From Zestomonas carbonaria (lineage in GTDB: Bacteria; Pseudomonadota; Gammaproteobacteria; Pseudomonadales; Pseudomonadaceae), in assembly GCF_904061905.1 (NCBI RefSeq), contig NZ_CAJFCI010000077.1, positions 62,001 to 126,000 on the forward strand: 64,000 bases of DNA, given 5' to 3'. Below, piece after piece: positions 12,554-21,719 of this stretch. Positions within the stretch are counted from its first letter, which is position 1; each line of letters opens with the position of its first letter. The notes beneath the pieces were generated by a model. The model had not been told where the DNA came from. It searched no databases and worked only from the letters and a program-made list of their open reading frames with translations. Position numbers and translations under genes: made by a program.

Positions 12554-14233
12554 ATGAGCGAAAGCTTTGCAGAACTTTTTGAAGAAAGCCTCAAGTCCCT
12601 CGACATGCAGCCGGGTGCCATCATCACTGGCACCGTGGTCGACATCGATGGCGACTGGGTTACTGTCCACGCCGGCCTGAAGTCGGAAGGCGTCATCCCG
12701 CTCGAGCAGTTCTACAACGAACAAGGCGAGCTGACCATCAAGGTCGGTGACGAAGTCCACGTTGCGCTGGACGCCGTGGAAGATGGCTTTGGTGAAACCA
12801 AGCTGTCCCGCGAGAAGGCCAAGCGCGCGGAATCCTGGATTGTTCTGGAAGCTGCTTTCGCTGCCGAAGAAGTTGTCAAGGGCGTTATCAATGGCAAGGT
12901 CAAGGGTGGTTTCACCGTCGACCTGAGTGGCATCCGCGCGTTCCTGCCGGGCTCCCTGGTCGATGTGCGTCCGGTTCGCGACACCACTCACCTGGAAGGC
13001 AAAGAGCTCGAGTTCAAGGTCATCAAGCTCGACCAGAAGCGCAACAACGTTGTCGTTTCCCGCCGCAGCGTCCTGGAAGCCGAGAACAGCGCCGAGCGTG
13101 AAGCCCTGCTGGAATCCCTGCAGGAAGGCCAACAGGTCAAGGGTATCGTCAAGAACCTCACCGATTACGGCGCATTCGTCGACCTGGGCGGCGTGGATGG
13201 CCTGCTGCACATCACCGACATGGCCTGGAAGCGCATCAAGCATCCGTCCGAGATCGTCAACGTCGGCGACGAGATCGAAGTCAAGGTCCTCAAGTACGAC
13301 CGCGAGCGCAACCGCGTCTCCCTGGGTCTGAAGCAACTGGGCGAAGATCCGTGGGTCGCCATCAAGGCCCGTTACCCGGAAAGCACCCGTGTCACCGCCC
13401 GCGTCACCAACCTCACCGACTACGGCTGCTTCGCCGAGCTGGAAGAGGGTGTGGAAGGCCTGGTGCACGTCTCCGAAATGGACTGGACCAACAAGAACAT
13501 CCACCCGTCGAAGGTCGTTCAGGTCGGCGACGAAGTGGAAGTCATGGTTCTGGACATCGACGAAGAGCGTCGTCGTATCTCCCTGGGTATCAAGCAGTGC
13601 AAGACCAACCCGTGGGAAGACTTCTCCAGCCACTTCAACAAGGGCGACCGCATCTCCGGCACCATCAAGTCGATCACCGACTTCGGTATCTTCATTGGTC
13701 TGGACGGCGGCATCGACGGTCTGGTTCACCTGTCCGACATCTCCTGGAACGAGCCGGGTGAAGAAGCCGTTCGCCGCTTCAAGAAGGGCGACGAGCTGGA
13801 AACCGTCATCCTCTCCGTCGACCCGGAGCGTGAGCGCATCTCCCTGGGCATCAAGCAACTGGAAGACGATCCGTTCTCCAGCTACGTGTCCCTGAACGAC
13901 AAGGGCTCCGTGGTGCGTGGCACCGTCAAGGAAGTCGACGCCAAGGGTGCCATCGTGACCCTGGGCAACGATGTCGAAGCCGTGCTGAAAGCCTCCGAAA
14001 TCAGCCGCGACCGCGTCGAAGATGCGCGTAACGTGCTGAAAGTCGGCGACGAAGTCGAAGCCAAGATCATCAGCGTCGACCGCAAGTCCCGCGTGATCAA
14101 TCTCTCCGTCAAGTCGAAAGACGTCGAGGACGAGAAAGACGCCATGCAGCACCTGCGCAAGCAGGAGGTCGAAAGCACTGGTCCGACCACCATCGGTGAT
14201 CTGATCCGTGCCCAGATGGAGAACCAGGGCTGA
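12554..14233 (+). CDS. rpsA: 30S ribosomal protein S1
   Basis: S1 binds mRNA on the 30S subunit and is needed to initiate on structured or weak-SD messages. The 559-residue protein starts MSESFAELFEESL and contains six OB-fold S1 motifs, recognisable by repeated units such as GxVxxITDFGxFxxL and DGLxHxSD/EM (for example LTDYGAFVDLGGVDGLLHITDM and ITDFGIFIGLDGGIDGLVHLSD segments). The ribosome site is a modest AGGAA, and a structured leader precedes it. A strong terminator follows 21 bases after the stop. Confidence 0.98.
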   Translation: MSESFAELFEESLKSLDMQPGAIITGTVVDIDGDWVTVHAGLKSEGVIPLEQFYNEQGELTIKVGDEVHVALDAVEDGFGETKLSREKAKRAESWIVLEAAFAAEEVVKGVINGKVKGGFTVDLSGIRAFLPGSLVDVRPVRDTTHLEGKELEFKVIKLDQKRNNVVVSRRSVLEAENSAEREALLESLQEGQQVKGIVKNLTDYGAFVDLGGVDGLLHITDMAWKRIKHPSEIVNVGDEIEVKVLKYDRERNRVSLGLKQLGEDPWVAIKARYPESTRVTARVTNLTDYGCFAELEEGVEGLVHVSEMDWTNKNIHPSKVVQVGDEVEVMVLDIDEERRRISLGIKQCKTNPWEDFSSHFNKGDRISGTIKSITDFGIFIGLDGGIDGLVHLSDISWNEPGEEAVRRFKKGDELETVILSVDPERERISLGIKQLEDDPFSSYVSLNDKGSVVRGTVKEVDAKGAIVTLGNDVEAVLKASEISRDRVEDARNVLKVGDEVEAKIISVDRKSRVINLSVKSKDVEDEKDAMQHLRKQEVESTGPTTIGDLIRAQMENQG

Positions 14234-14254
14234 TCCCTGACTCCCTCTGACCAG

Positions 14255-14283
14255 AAAGGGCGGCCCTCGAGCCGCCCTTTTTG
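14255..14283 (+). terminator. Rho-independent terminator of rpsA
   Basis: A 10-bp perfect stem (AAAGGGCGGC at 14255-14264, GCCGCCCTTT at 14271-14280) with loop CCTCGA runs into TTTTTG. It closes the cmk/rpsA unit before ihfB. Confidence 0.9.
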
Positions 14284-14446
14284 TTTTCCGGGTTGTGCGA
14301 GTGCGTGGTTGGCAGGGTTGTCTCGGTCCTGGACGAATTTGCAGGCGGTCGCATGCATCCGCAATGCTTCGGGCTGTTCAAAGCCATCCGGTCATGCTAA
14401 AACCCTTCAAGAGCTGATCTAGCCGCTTGAAATAGAAGGGAAAACC

Positions 14447-14737
14447 ATGACCAAGTCGGAGTTGATCGAACGCATTGTCACCCATCAGGGGCAGTTATCT
14501 GCCAAGGATGTCGAGTTGGCCATCAAAACGATGCTTGAGCAGATGTCTCAGGCATTGGCCACGGGTGATCGTATCGAGATCCGTGGTTTTGGCAGCTTTT
14601 CCCTTCACTACCGTGCGCCACGGGTCGGCCGCAATCCGAAAACCGGCGAGTCCGTCCGCCTGGACGGGAAGTATGTGCCGCACTTCAAGCCGGGCAAGGA
14701 GCTGCGGGATCGGGTCAACGACGAGCTGGAGTCTTGA
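14447..14737 (+). CDS. ihfB: Integration host factor subunit beta
   Basis: IhfB (HimD) pairs with IhfA to bend DNA sharply at specific sites. The 96-residue HU/IHF-family protein has GFGSF (48-52) and the intercalating arm RNPKTG (62-67) with its proline. The start MTKSELIERI is preceded by AGAAGGG. A gap of about 160 bases separates it from the rpsA terminator, so it probably has its own promoter there. It marks the conserved left border of the O-antigen locus. Confidence 0.97.
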   Translation: MTKSELIERIVTHQGQLSAKDVELAIKTMLEQMSQALATGDRIEIRGFGSFSLHYRAPRVGRNPKTGESVRLDGKYVPHFKPGKELRDRVNDELES

Positions 14738-15060
14738 GTGGCCCTTGCCGGGGTGTTTGCGCTGAGGGCCTGACTCCGAGGCATGGCTCGTTGATGTGTG
14801 TTTTACCATCCTCCGGCGGAACTGCCGTTCTCCTAGGAGGGTCTGTATGGGGCCGTGAATTTAGAGATAGGCTCCATGCATTACCTGTCTTTGCCTGCTT
14901 TACGTGGTATGCCTGATGCTTGCGCTTCCAGGGCATGCTACCTGCCTTGTTCTATACATTCCTGATGTCTTGCTTCAGTCAAGACTTGTAATCTCGATGT
15001 TATTCGGCACAATTCGGCAACTTTTTGCACAGTTCGTGGCGCAGGCTGCGAGAGGTCCGG
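14738..15060. other. Intergenic region between ihfB and wzz, no gene recognised
   Basis: These 323 bases contain only short, non-homologous open frames. An imperfect inverted repeat pairs CCTCC (14810-14814) with GGAGG (14836-14840). The right half is less GC-rich than the flanks, as expected for a promoter region of the O-antigen operon, but I could not place a convincing -35/-10 pair. No JUMPstart-like motif was recognised. Confidence 0.5.
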
Positions 15061-16155
15061 ATGGGCCGCCGACCAAAAACAACAGATGGACCACCCGTGA
15101 TGGATGAACTGCAAACAAGCCGTGCAGGCGCAACTGATGAAATCGACCTGGTAGAGCTTGTACGGGGCCTGTGGGGGCAGAAATGGCTGATCCTGCTGGT
15201 GACTCTGCTGGTAGCGTCGGGCGCTGCCGCCTATGCCTTCCTCAGCAAGCCGGTCTACGAAGCGCGAGTTGCCGTCCTGCCGCCCCCATTGAGCAAGGTC
15301 GCGGGCTTTAACCTGGGACGTACCAAGGAGGCCGGGCTTGAGCCTTTCAAGGTCCAGGATGTCTACGCCGTGTTCACCCGCAACCTGCAATCCGACGAAA
15401 CCCGTCGCAGCTTTTTCGAGCAGGTCTATCTTGCCGCCTTGGATGAAGATGAGCGCTCTCTGGCACGCGATCGTTTGTATGAGAAGTTTGGCAAGAAGCT
15501 GAGCATCAAGGCGCTGGACAAGGCTCAGCCTGATCGCTACCAGTTGATCGTCGAGCACCATGACCCTGTGTTGGCGGCCGACTGGGCGCGCCGTTATATC
15601 GATGACGCCGTCCGGCGTTCCCTGGATGAGATGCTGGAAAACGCCCAGCGCGAGATCGAGGTCAAGGCGCGTGATGTCGAAAAGCAGATCAAATCCCTGC
15701 GTGAAACCGCAAAGGTTCGTCGTGAAGACCGCATAGTGCGCCTTCGTGAGGCGCTGAGGGTGGCTGAGGCCGTTGGCCTGGAAGATGCCCCCGGCATCAG
15801 TAGCGGACAGGTTACCGAGCAACTGTCGGCGATCATGGATGGCAGCCTGATGTACATGCGCGGTAGCCGTGCCTTGAAGGCAGAGATCCAGACGCTGGAG
15901 GCGCGGCAGTCGGATGATGCTTTTATTCCCGCCCTGCGTAACCTGGAAGAACGATACGAGCTCTATAGCGATCTACAGATCGATCCGGAGCGGGTGGCGG
16001 TATTTCGCCTGGATGGTACGATCGAGACACCGGACGCTCCCGTGAAGCCGAAAAAGACGTTGATTCTGGCAATCGGACTGGTACTGGGCGGCATGCTCGG
16101 AGTCTTCATTGCCCTGATCCGCCTGCTGCTGAAAAAGCGCGGGATCGAGGAGTGA
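15061..16155 (+). CDS. wzz: O-antigen chain-length determinant Wzz
   Basis: Wzz is an inner-membrane polysaccharide co-polymerase that sets the modal chain length of O antigen made by Wzy. The protein has a conserved N-terminal segment EIDLVELVRGLWGQ, a first membrane helix at about 43-61, a long periplasmic coiled-coil-prone domain rich in charged residues, a proline-containing segment (PDAPVKPKK) and a C-terminal helix (LILAIGLVLGGMLGVFIALI). I chose the ATG at 15061 (364 aa) because AGAGG lies 5 bases before it; an ATG at 15100 (351 aa) is possible but lacks a good ribosome site. It is the first gene of the O-antigen locus. Confidence 0.9.
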   Translation: MGRRPKTTDGPPVMDELQTSRAGATDEIDLVELVRGLWGQKWLILLVTLLVASGAAAYAFLSKPVYEARVAVLPPPLSKVAGFNLGRTKEAGLEPFKVQDVYAVFTRNLQSDETRRSFFEQVYLAALDEDERSLARDRLYEKFGKKLSIKALDKAQPDRYQLIVEHHDPVLAADWARRYIDDAVRRSLDEMLENAQREIEVKARDVEKQIKSLRETAKVRREDRIVRLREALRVAEAVGLEDAPGISSGQVTEQLSAIMDGSLMYMRGSRALKAEIQTLEARQSDDAFIPALRNLEERYELYSDLQIDPERVAVFRLDGTIETPDAPVKPKKTLILAIGLVLGGMLGVFIALIRLLLKKRGIEE

Positions 16156-16236
16156 ACTCGCTCCCCGGAAGGGGAGCGTCGGGCGAACCTTGCGAGCGTT
16201 TGCGATGCTGCAGGGCCGGAGGTTAAGGGACTGACC

Positions 16237-17715
16237 ATGGTTTACCCAGAGATTCTCCATCATGGAGCCGTGCAAGGTGTGACCGGCTCCTGTCACCAGT
16301 TGCTGATGGATGCGGAGCACAGTCTGCTGATCGACTGTGGCCTCTTCCAGGGGGCGGAAACCTCGCAGGAGGGGAGGGCGGGCGCGAACCACCTGGCCAT
16401 CGACTTTTCCCTGGACGGCATCAAGGCACTAGTGGCCACTCACGTGCACATCGATCATGTGGGGCGTATTCCCTACCTGATGGCGGCTGGCTTCAAGGGG
16501 CCGATTCTCTGTAGCGAGCCCTCGGCGCGGTTGCTGCCCATTGTGCTGGAAGACGCCTTCAAACTCGGCTTCAGCCGCGATCAGCGCCAGGTGGAGCGCT
16601 ACATCAAACTTGTCGAGACTCGTATCGTCGCGTTGCCTTACAGAAACTGGTTCACCCTGTTCGAGACCGATCGTCTGAACTGCCGGATTCGCCTGCAGCG
16701 GGCGGGACACATCCTGGGTTCCGCCTATGTGGAAGTTGACCTGCACTACCCGCAGGAGAAGCGAAGCAAGCGCATCGTCTTTTCCGGGGACCTGGGCGCG
16801 CCACATGCGCCGCTGTTACCGGCGCCCAAGCCGCCGTACCGCGCTGATCTGGTGGTGCTGGAAAGCACTTACGGCGATCGCCTGCATGAGGATCGCAAAA
16901 TCAGAAGGCAACGCCTGGAGCAGGTCCTGGAACAGGCACTGGCCGACAACGGCAGCGTGTTGATTCCTGCCTTCAGCATCGGTCGCACCCAGGAGCTGCT
17001 CTATGAGCTGGAAGACATCCTGCACCGGAAAAACCTGAACGAGACCACGGGCGATGCGACCAATCGGCTTGCCGGGGTAGAGCCTGTCGACTGGCCTCGA
17101 CTCCCCATCATTCTCGATTCGCCGCTGGCCAGCCGTTTCACCGAGGTCTACCGCGAACTCAAGCCTTTCTGGGATGCAGAGGCGCATCTACGCCTTCGAA
17201 AGGGGCGGGATCCGCTGTCCTTCGCAAACCTGATCACCGTCGACAGCCATGAGGCTCACCTGCGCATGCTGCGCCACCTGACGGATACCGCTCGTCCAGC
17301 CATCGTCATCGCCGGGAACGGTATGTGCAGCGGTGGTCGAATAGTCAATTATCTGAAATCCATGCTTCACGACGAACGGCACAACGTCCTTTTCGTTGGC
17401 TACCAGGCCCGGGGAACCCCGGGTAGGGCCATCCAGACGTATGGGCCTCGTGGCGGTCATGTGGATCTGGACGGCGAGCGCTTTGCCATTCGTGCCCGAG
17501 TCCATACCATAGGCGGCTATTCCGCGCATGCTGACCAGAAAGGACTGGTCAATTTCGTTACCCGTATGCGGGAGTGGCCGTCTGAAGTACGGATTGTGCA
17601 TGGGGAGAGTTTCGCTAAACAAAGCTTAACTAAGGCTTTGCAAAATTTTTTTGTTCGGTATGAGCACAGAGTAAAAGTTGCTGTGCCTGTCAATAAAAAT
17701 GATAGTGCAATATAG
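16237..17715 (+). CDS. MBL-fold / beta-CASP metallohydrolase (RNA-processing exonuclease-like)
   Basis: This 492-residue protein has the metallo-beta-lactamase signature HVHIDH (69-74), a later AGHILGS histidine, SGDLG with Asp185, ESTYGDR, and the beta-CASP features GNGMCSGGRI and GYSAHADQ (His431), as in the YSH1/CPSF-like ribonuclease group (COG1236 type). Such enzymes cleave RNA, although a role in O-antigen loci is not established. An AAGGGA ribosome site precedes the ATG. It lies between wzz and wzx, 81 bases after wzz, so it is probably co-transcribed with the surface-polysaccharide genes. The last 40 or so codons become AT-rich, suggesting a recombination border within the gene. Family call firm, biological role unknown. 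Confidence 0.85.
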   Translation: MVYPEILHHGAVQGVTGSCHQLLMDAEHSLLIDCGLFQGAETSQEGRAGANHLAIDFSLDGIKALVATHVHIDHVGRIPYLMAAGFKGPILCSEPSARLLPIVLEDAFKLGFSRDQRQVERYIKLVETRIVALPYRNWFTLFETDRLNCRIRLQRAGHILGSAYVEVDLHYPQEKRSKRIVFSGDLGAPHAPLLPAPKPPYRADLVVLESTYGDRLHEDRKIRRQRLEQVLEQALADNGSVLIPAFSIGRTQELLYELEDILHRKNLNETTGDATNRLAGVEPVDWPRLPIILDSPLASRFTEVYRELKPFWDAEAHLRLRKGRDPLSFANLITVDSHEAHLRMLRHLTDTARPAIVIAGNGMCSGGRIVNYLKSMLHDERHNVLFVGYQARGTPGRAIQTYGPRGGHVDLDGERFAIRARVHTIGGYSAHADQKGLVNFVTRMREWPSEVRIVHGESFAKQSLTKALQNFFVRYEHRVKVAVPVNKNDSAI

Positions 17716-17815
17716 TCTTCAAAGTTACGAGTAGTAAGTGTAACTGCGATTATTGATTTGAAGATACTAGTCGGGGTTAGGGTAGAGCTATTGTGGCTTA
17801 TTTAGGTGTTTGAAT

Positions 17816-19138
17816 GTGCAAATAGTTAGAAGAGCTTTTCAAGATCCAAGGGTAAAAAAATATTTATTTAATTCATCCTGGATGCTTTCGGAACAGTTGT
17901 TAAGAATAGTTGCTGGCGTTTTTGTTGGTATCTATATCGCTCGTTATTTAGGGCCCGAGTTATTTGGGGCTCTAAGCTATGTGTTGGCAATATCAGCCTT
18001 TATACTTGCAGTTGTACGCCTAGGAATGGACGCGGTTTTGGTTCGCGATCTAGTTGGTGAGGTTGAGCGAGAACGGTTAATGGGGACAGCGTTCTGGCTT
18101 ATGACTGCGGCTGCGTTGATATGCTATTCACTTGCGGGTTTAACTTTCTGGGGGATGGATGAGGTTGGCGATGTGCGGCTTTACTTGTTTATCGCCTCTG
18201 TGAGTGCCTTTTTTTTACCCTTCTTGAGTATTGATTATTTTTATCAGTCACAACTAAAGTCAAAGTATTCCGCTTGTTGCAAGACCGTAACTCTGTTTTT
18301 TATGTCATTAGTTAAGTTGTGGTTGATTTATGTGGAGGCCGATCTTTTTTCATTTGTTTTAGCCTCTCTATTTGATCATGTATTGCTTGCAGGACTTCTT
18401 CTGCTGATATTTTATAAGGGTTATGGTCTTAGCTTCCTTAAAAATTTTAGTTGGAAAAGCGCCAAAGAGATGTTGGTAAGTGCATGGCCAATGGTGTTGA
18501 CAGCCGTTGCCTCTCTAATATATATGCGCATTGACCAGATCATGATTCGTAATATGTTGGGGTTGTATGAAGTTGGCATATATTCAGCTGCTGTTAAAAT
18601 TTATGAGTCGTGGATAGTTATCCCATATATTATTACAGTTTCTCTACTGCCTGCCATTGTAAAGGTTAAGGCAGGGGATGAAGTGATCTATAAGAAGCGA
18701 ATTGCTCAGTTATTTGGTTTTGTTGTTTGGATAAGCATTTTAGCTGCCGTTGTTACTTGTTTTTTAAGCGAACATTTAATGGTGCTAGCATTTGGTGAGG
18801 CATATCGGCCATCTGCAGCCGTTGTAAATATCGTTATGTGGACGGCTGTATTTGCATCTATAGGTTCTGTCTCGGCACGCTATTTCAATGTTGAGAAAAT
18901 GGAAAGAAAGATAGCTTTACGAACTCTGATAGCAGCTAGTATGAATGTATGTTTGAATTGGCTTCTTATCCCGCTATATGGGATAAAAGGAGCGGCTATC
19001 TCAACTTTGTTTTGTACTTTTTTTGCGCACTATTTGCTTGACTGGTTTGATCGGGATTTGAGGATTCTGCTGCAGCTGAAGCATCAGTCTCTATTCATTC
19101 TGTTTAAGAGAGTGAAAGAGTCTGATGATGGGTTTTAA
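17816..19138 (+). CDS. wzx: O-antigen flippase Wzx (MATE/PST-like polysaccharide exporter)
   Basis: Wzx flips undecaprenyl-linked O units across the inner membrane. The product (440 aa from GTG 17816, or 442 from TTG 17810) is very hydrophobic with about twelve predicted membrane helices and starts with the typical flippase segment YLFNSSWMLSEQLLRIVAG, followed by GIYIARYLGPELFGALSYV. GTG at 17816 is preferred because AGGTG ends 7 bases before it. The coding sequence is markedly AT-rich compared with wzz, marking the start of the strain-specific cassette. Low sequence conservation is usual for Wzx, so the call rests on topology, the N-terminal motif and context. Confidence 0.85.
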   Translation: MQIVRRAFQDPRVKKYLFNSSWMLSEQLLRIVAGVFVGIYIARYLGPELFGALSYVLAISAFILAVVRLGMDAVLVRDLVGEVERERLMGTAFWLMTAAALICYSLAGLTFWGMDEVGDVRLYLFIASVSAFFLPFLSIDYFYQSQLKSKYSACCKTVTLFFMSLVKLWLIYVEADLFSFVLASLFDHVLLAGLLLLIFYKGYGLSFLKNFSWKSAKEMLVSAWPMVLTAVASLIYMRIDQIMIRNMLGLYEVGIYSAAVKIYESWIVIPYIITVSLLPAIVKVKAGDEVIYKKRIAQLFGFVVWISILAAVVTCFLSEHLMVLAFGEAYRPSAAVVNIVMWTAVFASIGSVSARYFNVEKMERKIALRTLIAASMNVCLNWLLIPLYGIKGAAISTLFCTFFAHYLLDWFDRDLRILLQLKHQSLFILFKRVKESDDGF

Positions 19139-19192
19139 TTATATGTTAGTTTTTTACAGCCTTGAGGCCTCTTGGGAAGGGTAAATGATTTT

Positions 19193-20395
19193 ATGAGTGG
19201 AACTAAAGTTTACAATATCGTTGGGGCTTTTGATCGGCACAATTACGGTGATATTCTTTTTCCCCTTATTCATGCGCAGTTTATTCAGCGCAAGGTGGAT
19301 AAGGCCGATATACGTTTTTTTTCAATAACCGCTTCTGATATGAGTGTTTGTGGCGGTGTGAGAAGCGAGCCCATAAAAAAACTAATTGCACATGATGGGT
19401 ACCTTGATAGTACTACAATTATGTCTGGAGGGGACCTGCTAGGTGCAGATTGGGTGACAATGAAAGGGCATGTATCTTCAGAGGCTTTTTTTATACTGCT
19501 TAAAGCAACCAAGAAGATTCTTGGATTCACCTTGGCTAATCGATTGGTCGCAAGAGTATTTGGTGAACTAAATGAGTTTCCATACGTCCTGTCGGGTAAA
19601 AGTTTAAGCGGAAAGGTCTTTTACGTCTGTGTTGGTGGCTCTGGTTTCAGGAGCAAGGATGATAAGTATCACTTATCTCGAGTGGCGGACGAGCTTAAGA
19701 CGGTAGCACGTGTTTCGGTGCGAGATCAGAATACATATGAATTATTAAGAGATAAGGGTGTTGACTGCGAACTAATTCCTGATAGCGCTCTAGTCATGTC
19801 GGACTACTATCCTCTCAATGTTTTAAATTCCCGAAATTGGCGTGACTCCTTGTTGCAGGACAATGGTTTCGATATCGGAAATTTCTTTGTTTTTCAGTCC
19901 GGCGAGTATTTTATATCCAAGTGTATGGATGAGGTGAAAAGAGAGCTTGATACGGTTTCGAAGAAAACGGGAATGTCGATTCTTTTTCTGCCGATAGGTC
20001 GGGCAACTGGACATGATGATCACAAGGTCTTATATCCACTTTATATGGAACTGAAAAAGTCTGGGTTGCCTGTCGCCTTTCAAAACAGCCCACATGTTTT
20101 AGATATTATGGCAGGATTGGCTAATGGTAAGTTCTATGTGGGGACTAGCCTGCATGGGGCTATTTCAGCATATTCATTTGGGAATAAGGTATGCGGGTTT
20201 TCACTGAATAATGTTCCTAAGTTGAAAAGTTTTGTACTTAGTTGGATGGAGAGCGGGGATTATTGTTTAGTGGATAATAACTATTTTTCCCCCCAAGTTC
20301 TAGGGATGATAAAGGATGGGGCTGGGGTGTTAGGAGTAGATGGCCTACAGCGACAGAAAGCTATGGTTTATAGTGAGTTGCAGCGCTATTTGTGA
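19193..20395 (+). CDS. Polysaccharide pyruvyl transferase family protein
   Basis: The 400-residue product matches the pyruvyl transferase family (PF04230 type), which adds ketal-linked pyruvate from phosphoenolpyruvate to sugars. The N-terminal glycine/asparagine segment (FDRHNYGDILFPLI), SGGDLLG, VCVGGSGFRS, RDQNTYELLRDKG and the C-terminal GTSLHGAISAYSFGNKV are typical. I start at the ATG at 19193; a TTG at 19172 would add seven residues and its AAGGG would then be internal. The gene ends in a GTGA overlap with the next. In this setting it predicts a pyruvylated O-unit sugar, though some family members act elsewhere. Confidence 0.8.
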   Translation: MSGTKVYNIVGAFDRHNYGDILFPLIHAQFIQRKVDKADIRFFSITASDMSVCGGVRSEPIKKLIAHDGYLDSTTIMSGGDLLGADWVTMKGHVSSEAFFILLKATKKILGFTLANRLVARVFGELNEFPYVLSGKSLSGKVFYVCVGGSGFRSKDDKYHLSRVADELKTVARVSVRDQNTYELLRDKGVDCELIPDSALVMSDYYPLNVLNSRNWRDSLLQDNGFDIGNFFVFQSGEYFISKCMDEVKRELDTVSKKTGMSILFLPIGRATGHDDHKVLYPLYMELKKSGLPVAFQNSPHVLDIMAGLANGKFYVGTSLHGAISAYSFGNKVCGFSLNNVPKLKSFVLSWMESGDYCLVDNNYFSPQVLGMIKDGAGVLGVDGLQRQKAMVYSELQRYL

Positions 20396-21678
20396 CTATT
20401 GATAAATGGTGCGCCATAATGTTGTCAGAAAAAAGTTGGGTTTCAGGCTTTGGTGCTTTTTTTGTTTATTTTCTTATATTCTTGATATTTTACCATCAGT
20501 ATATATTTGTAAATTTAGAGGAGGCTCTTGGGGTAGAAATTTTCCTTAAGGCTTGGAAAGAGCTTCTTGTTTTTATATTACTGCCGGTCGTGTTTTATGC
20601 TTTTTCTCTGCGAGGTTGGCCAAGGGATCGGGCTGCTTCAACTTTTATTCTCATGCTTTTTTGGTTGTTTTCAGTTTTTGCTTCGAGTCGAGGATCGCTG
20701 TTTGAGGATTTTTTATCATTCAAGGCCTTTTCTACTCCTTTGCTCTTGGCATCGGTGCTGTATTTTATAAATCTATATTCTCTTAATATGCATAGGCATT
20801 ATGTGAATGCATTTTGTCTTGTATCGTTGCTTTTCAGTTTTTATGCATGTTATCAGTACCTTGCTTTCACGGTTCCCGAAGATTTTTGGTATTACAATAT
20901 TTTTATTGCTCGAGGGCATGAGCAGAATTTTTGGGAGTTTTTTAGGGGCGATCGACCTAGGCTCTCTTCCTTTTTTACAAGTAGTTTAGAGTTTGCTCTG
21001 ACATTAACTTTTTGCTATGCGATTTTTTTCTCCATGTTCATGGGGACGGTCGGAGTGAGGCGACTGCTGTGGGGAGGGGTCGTTTCTTTTTTGCTATTAG
21101 TGATAACGATTTCTAGTGTTAGGAGTGCATTGGTTTTAATCATTGTTGGGCATATGTGTGTATTTTTTTTCTCTTATGTGCGCCCAGTTATGAGAAAGTT
21201 TTGGATGTTTGCTTTTGTGGCATTTCTTGTTTTGGCAACTTTCTGGGCCATTAAAACTGGAGTAATTGCGGACTTATCTTCAGCCGGACGTTTGCGGCAG
21301 TGGGAAGAATTTTTTTCTCTTGTTGCTGCTTCGCCGCTTGGTGAGGGGGCGTCGTCGGTTGGCGTAGGACGCTTGTATTGGTTTGATTCTTTCTATATTA
21401 ATCTCTTTTTGTCAATAGGTTTGATTCTTGGGGTGGTGTATTTACTATTCATGTTTTCCCCTGCATTCTATCTGATAAGCTTATACAAAGGAGAGGCTTA
21501 TAGGCGTGCGAGTCTGCATACTAGAGCTCTTTCTTATGGCGTGGTCTTCTATACGCCTGGCTTGTTGTATTCATTCGTTTTTCAGAGCTTCTTTAATGCA
21601 GTAGCTATTTATATATATACTATGGTTTCTTTCTCGGTGTGTTTTTATTTTAAAAAGAATGGCGCGTCTGATAAATAA
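20392..21678 (+). CDS. wzy: Probable O-antigen polymerase (Wzy-like)
   Basis: This 428-residue protein is almost entirely membrane-spanning (ten or more hydrophobic stretches) with a larger hydrophilic loop around residues 160-190 (VPEDFWYYN, GHEQNFWEFFRGDRPR). This is the layout of Wzy/O-antigen polymerase proteins, which join flipped O units on the periplasmic side. The internal ITISSVRSALVLIIVG resembles the polymerase/ligase core segment with Arg and Ser. The GTG start overlaps the previous stop; an ATG at 20419 is possible. Neither has a strong ribosome site, so translational coupling is likely. Wzy proteins diverge strongly; assignment depends on topology and on position next to wzx and wzz. 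Confidence 0.72.
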   Translation: MTIDKWCAIMLSEKSWVSGFGAFFVYFLIFLIFYHQYIFVNLEEALGVEIFLKAWKELLVFILLPVVFYAFSLRGWPRDRAASTFILMLFWLFSVFASSRGSLFEDFLSFKAFSTPLLLASVLYFINLYSLNMHRHYVNAFCLVSLLFSFYACYQYLAFTVPEDFWYYNIFIARGHEQNFWEFFRGDRPRLSSFFTSSLEFALTLTFCYAIFFSMFMGTVGVRRLLWGGVVSFLLLVITISSVRSALVLIIVGHMCVFFFSYVRPVMRKFWMFAFVAFLVLATFWAIKTGVIADLSSAGRLRQWEEFFSLVAASPLGEGASSVGVGRLYWFDSFYINLFLSIGLILGVVYLLFMFSPAFYLISLYKGEAYRRASLHTRALSYGVVFYTPGLLYSFVFQSFFNAVAIYIYTMVSFSVCFYFKKNGASDK

Positions 21679-21719
21679 GGCCGGTTTTTATTTTTGTGTA
21701 TATAGCTTGGTGGAATGAA

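Noticed and set aside
14738..15060. Possible small membrane protein (LapA-like) between ihfB and wzz
   Set aside because: Open frames there, including one with some hydrophobic residues, lack the LapA family features, good ribosome sites and GC-typical codon use.
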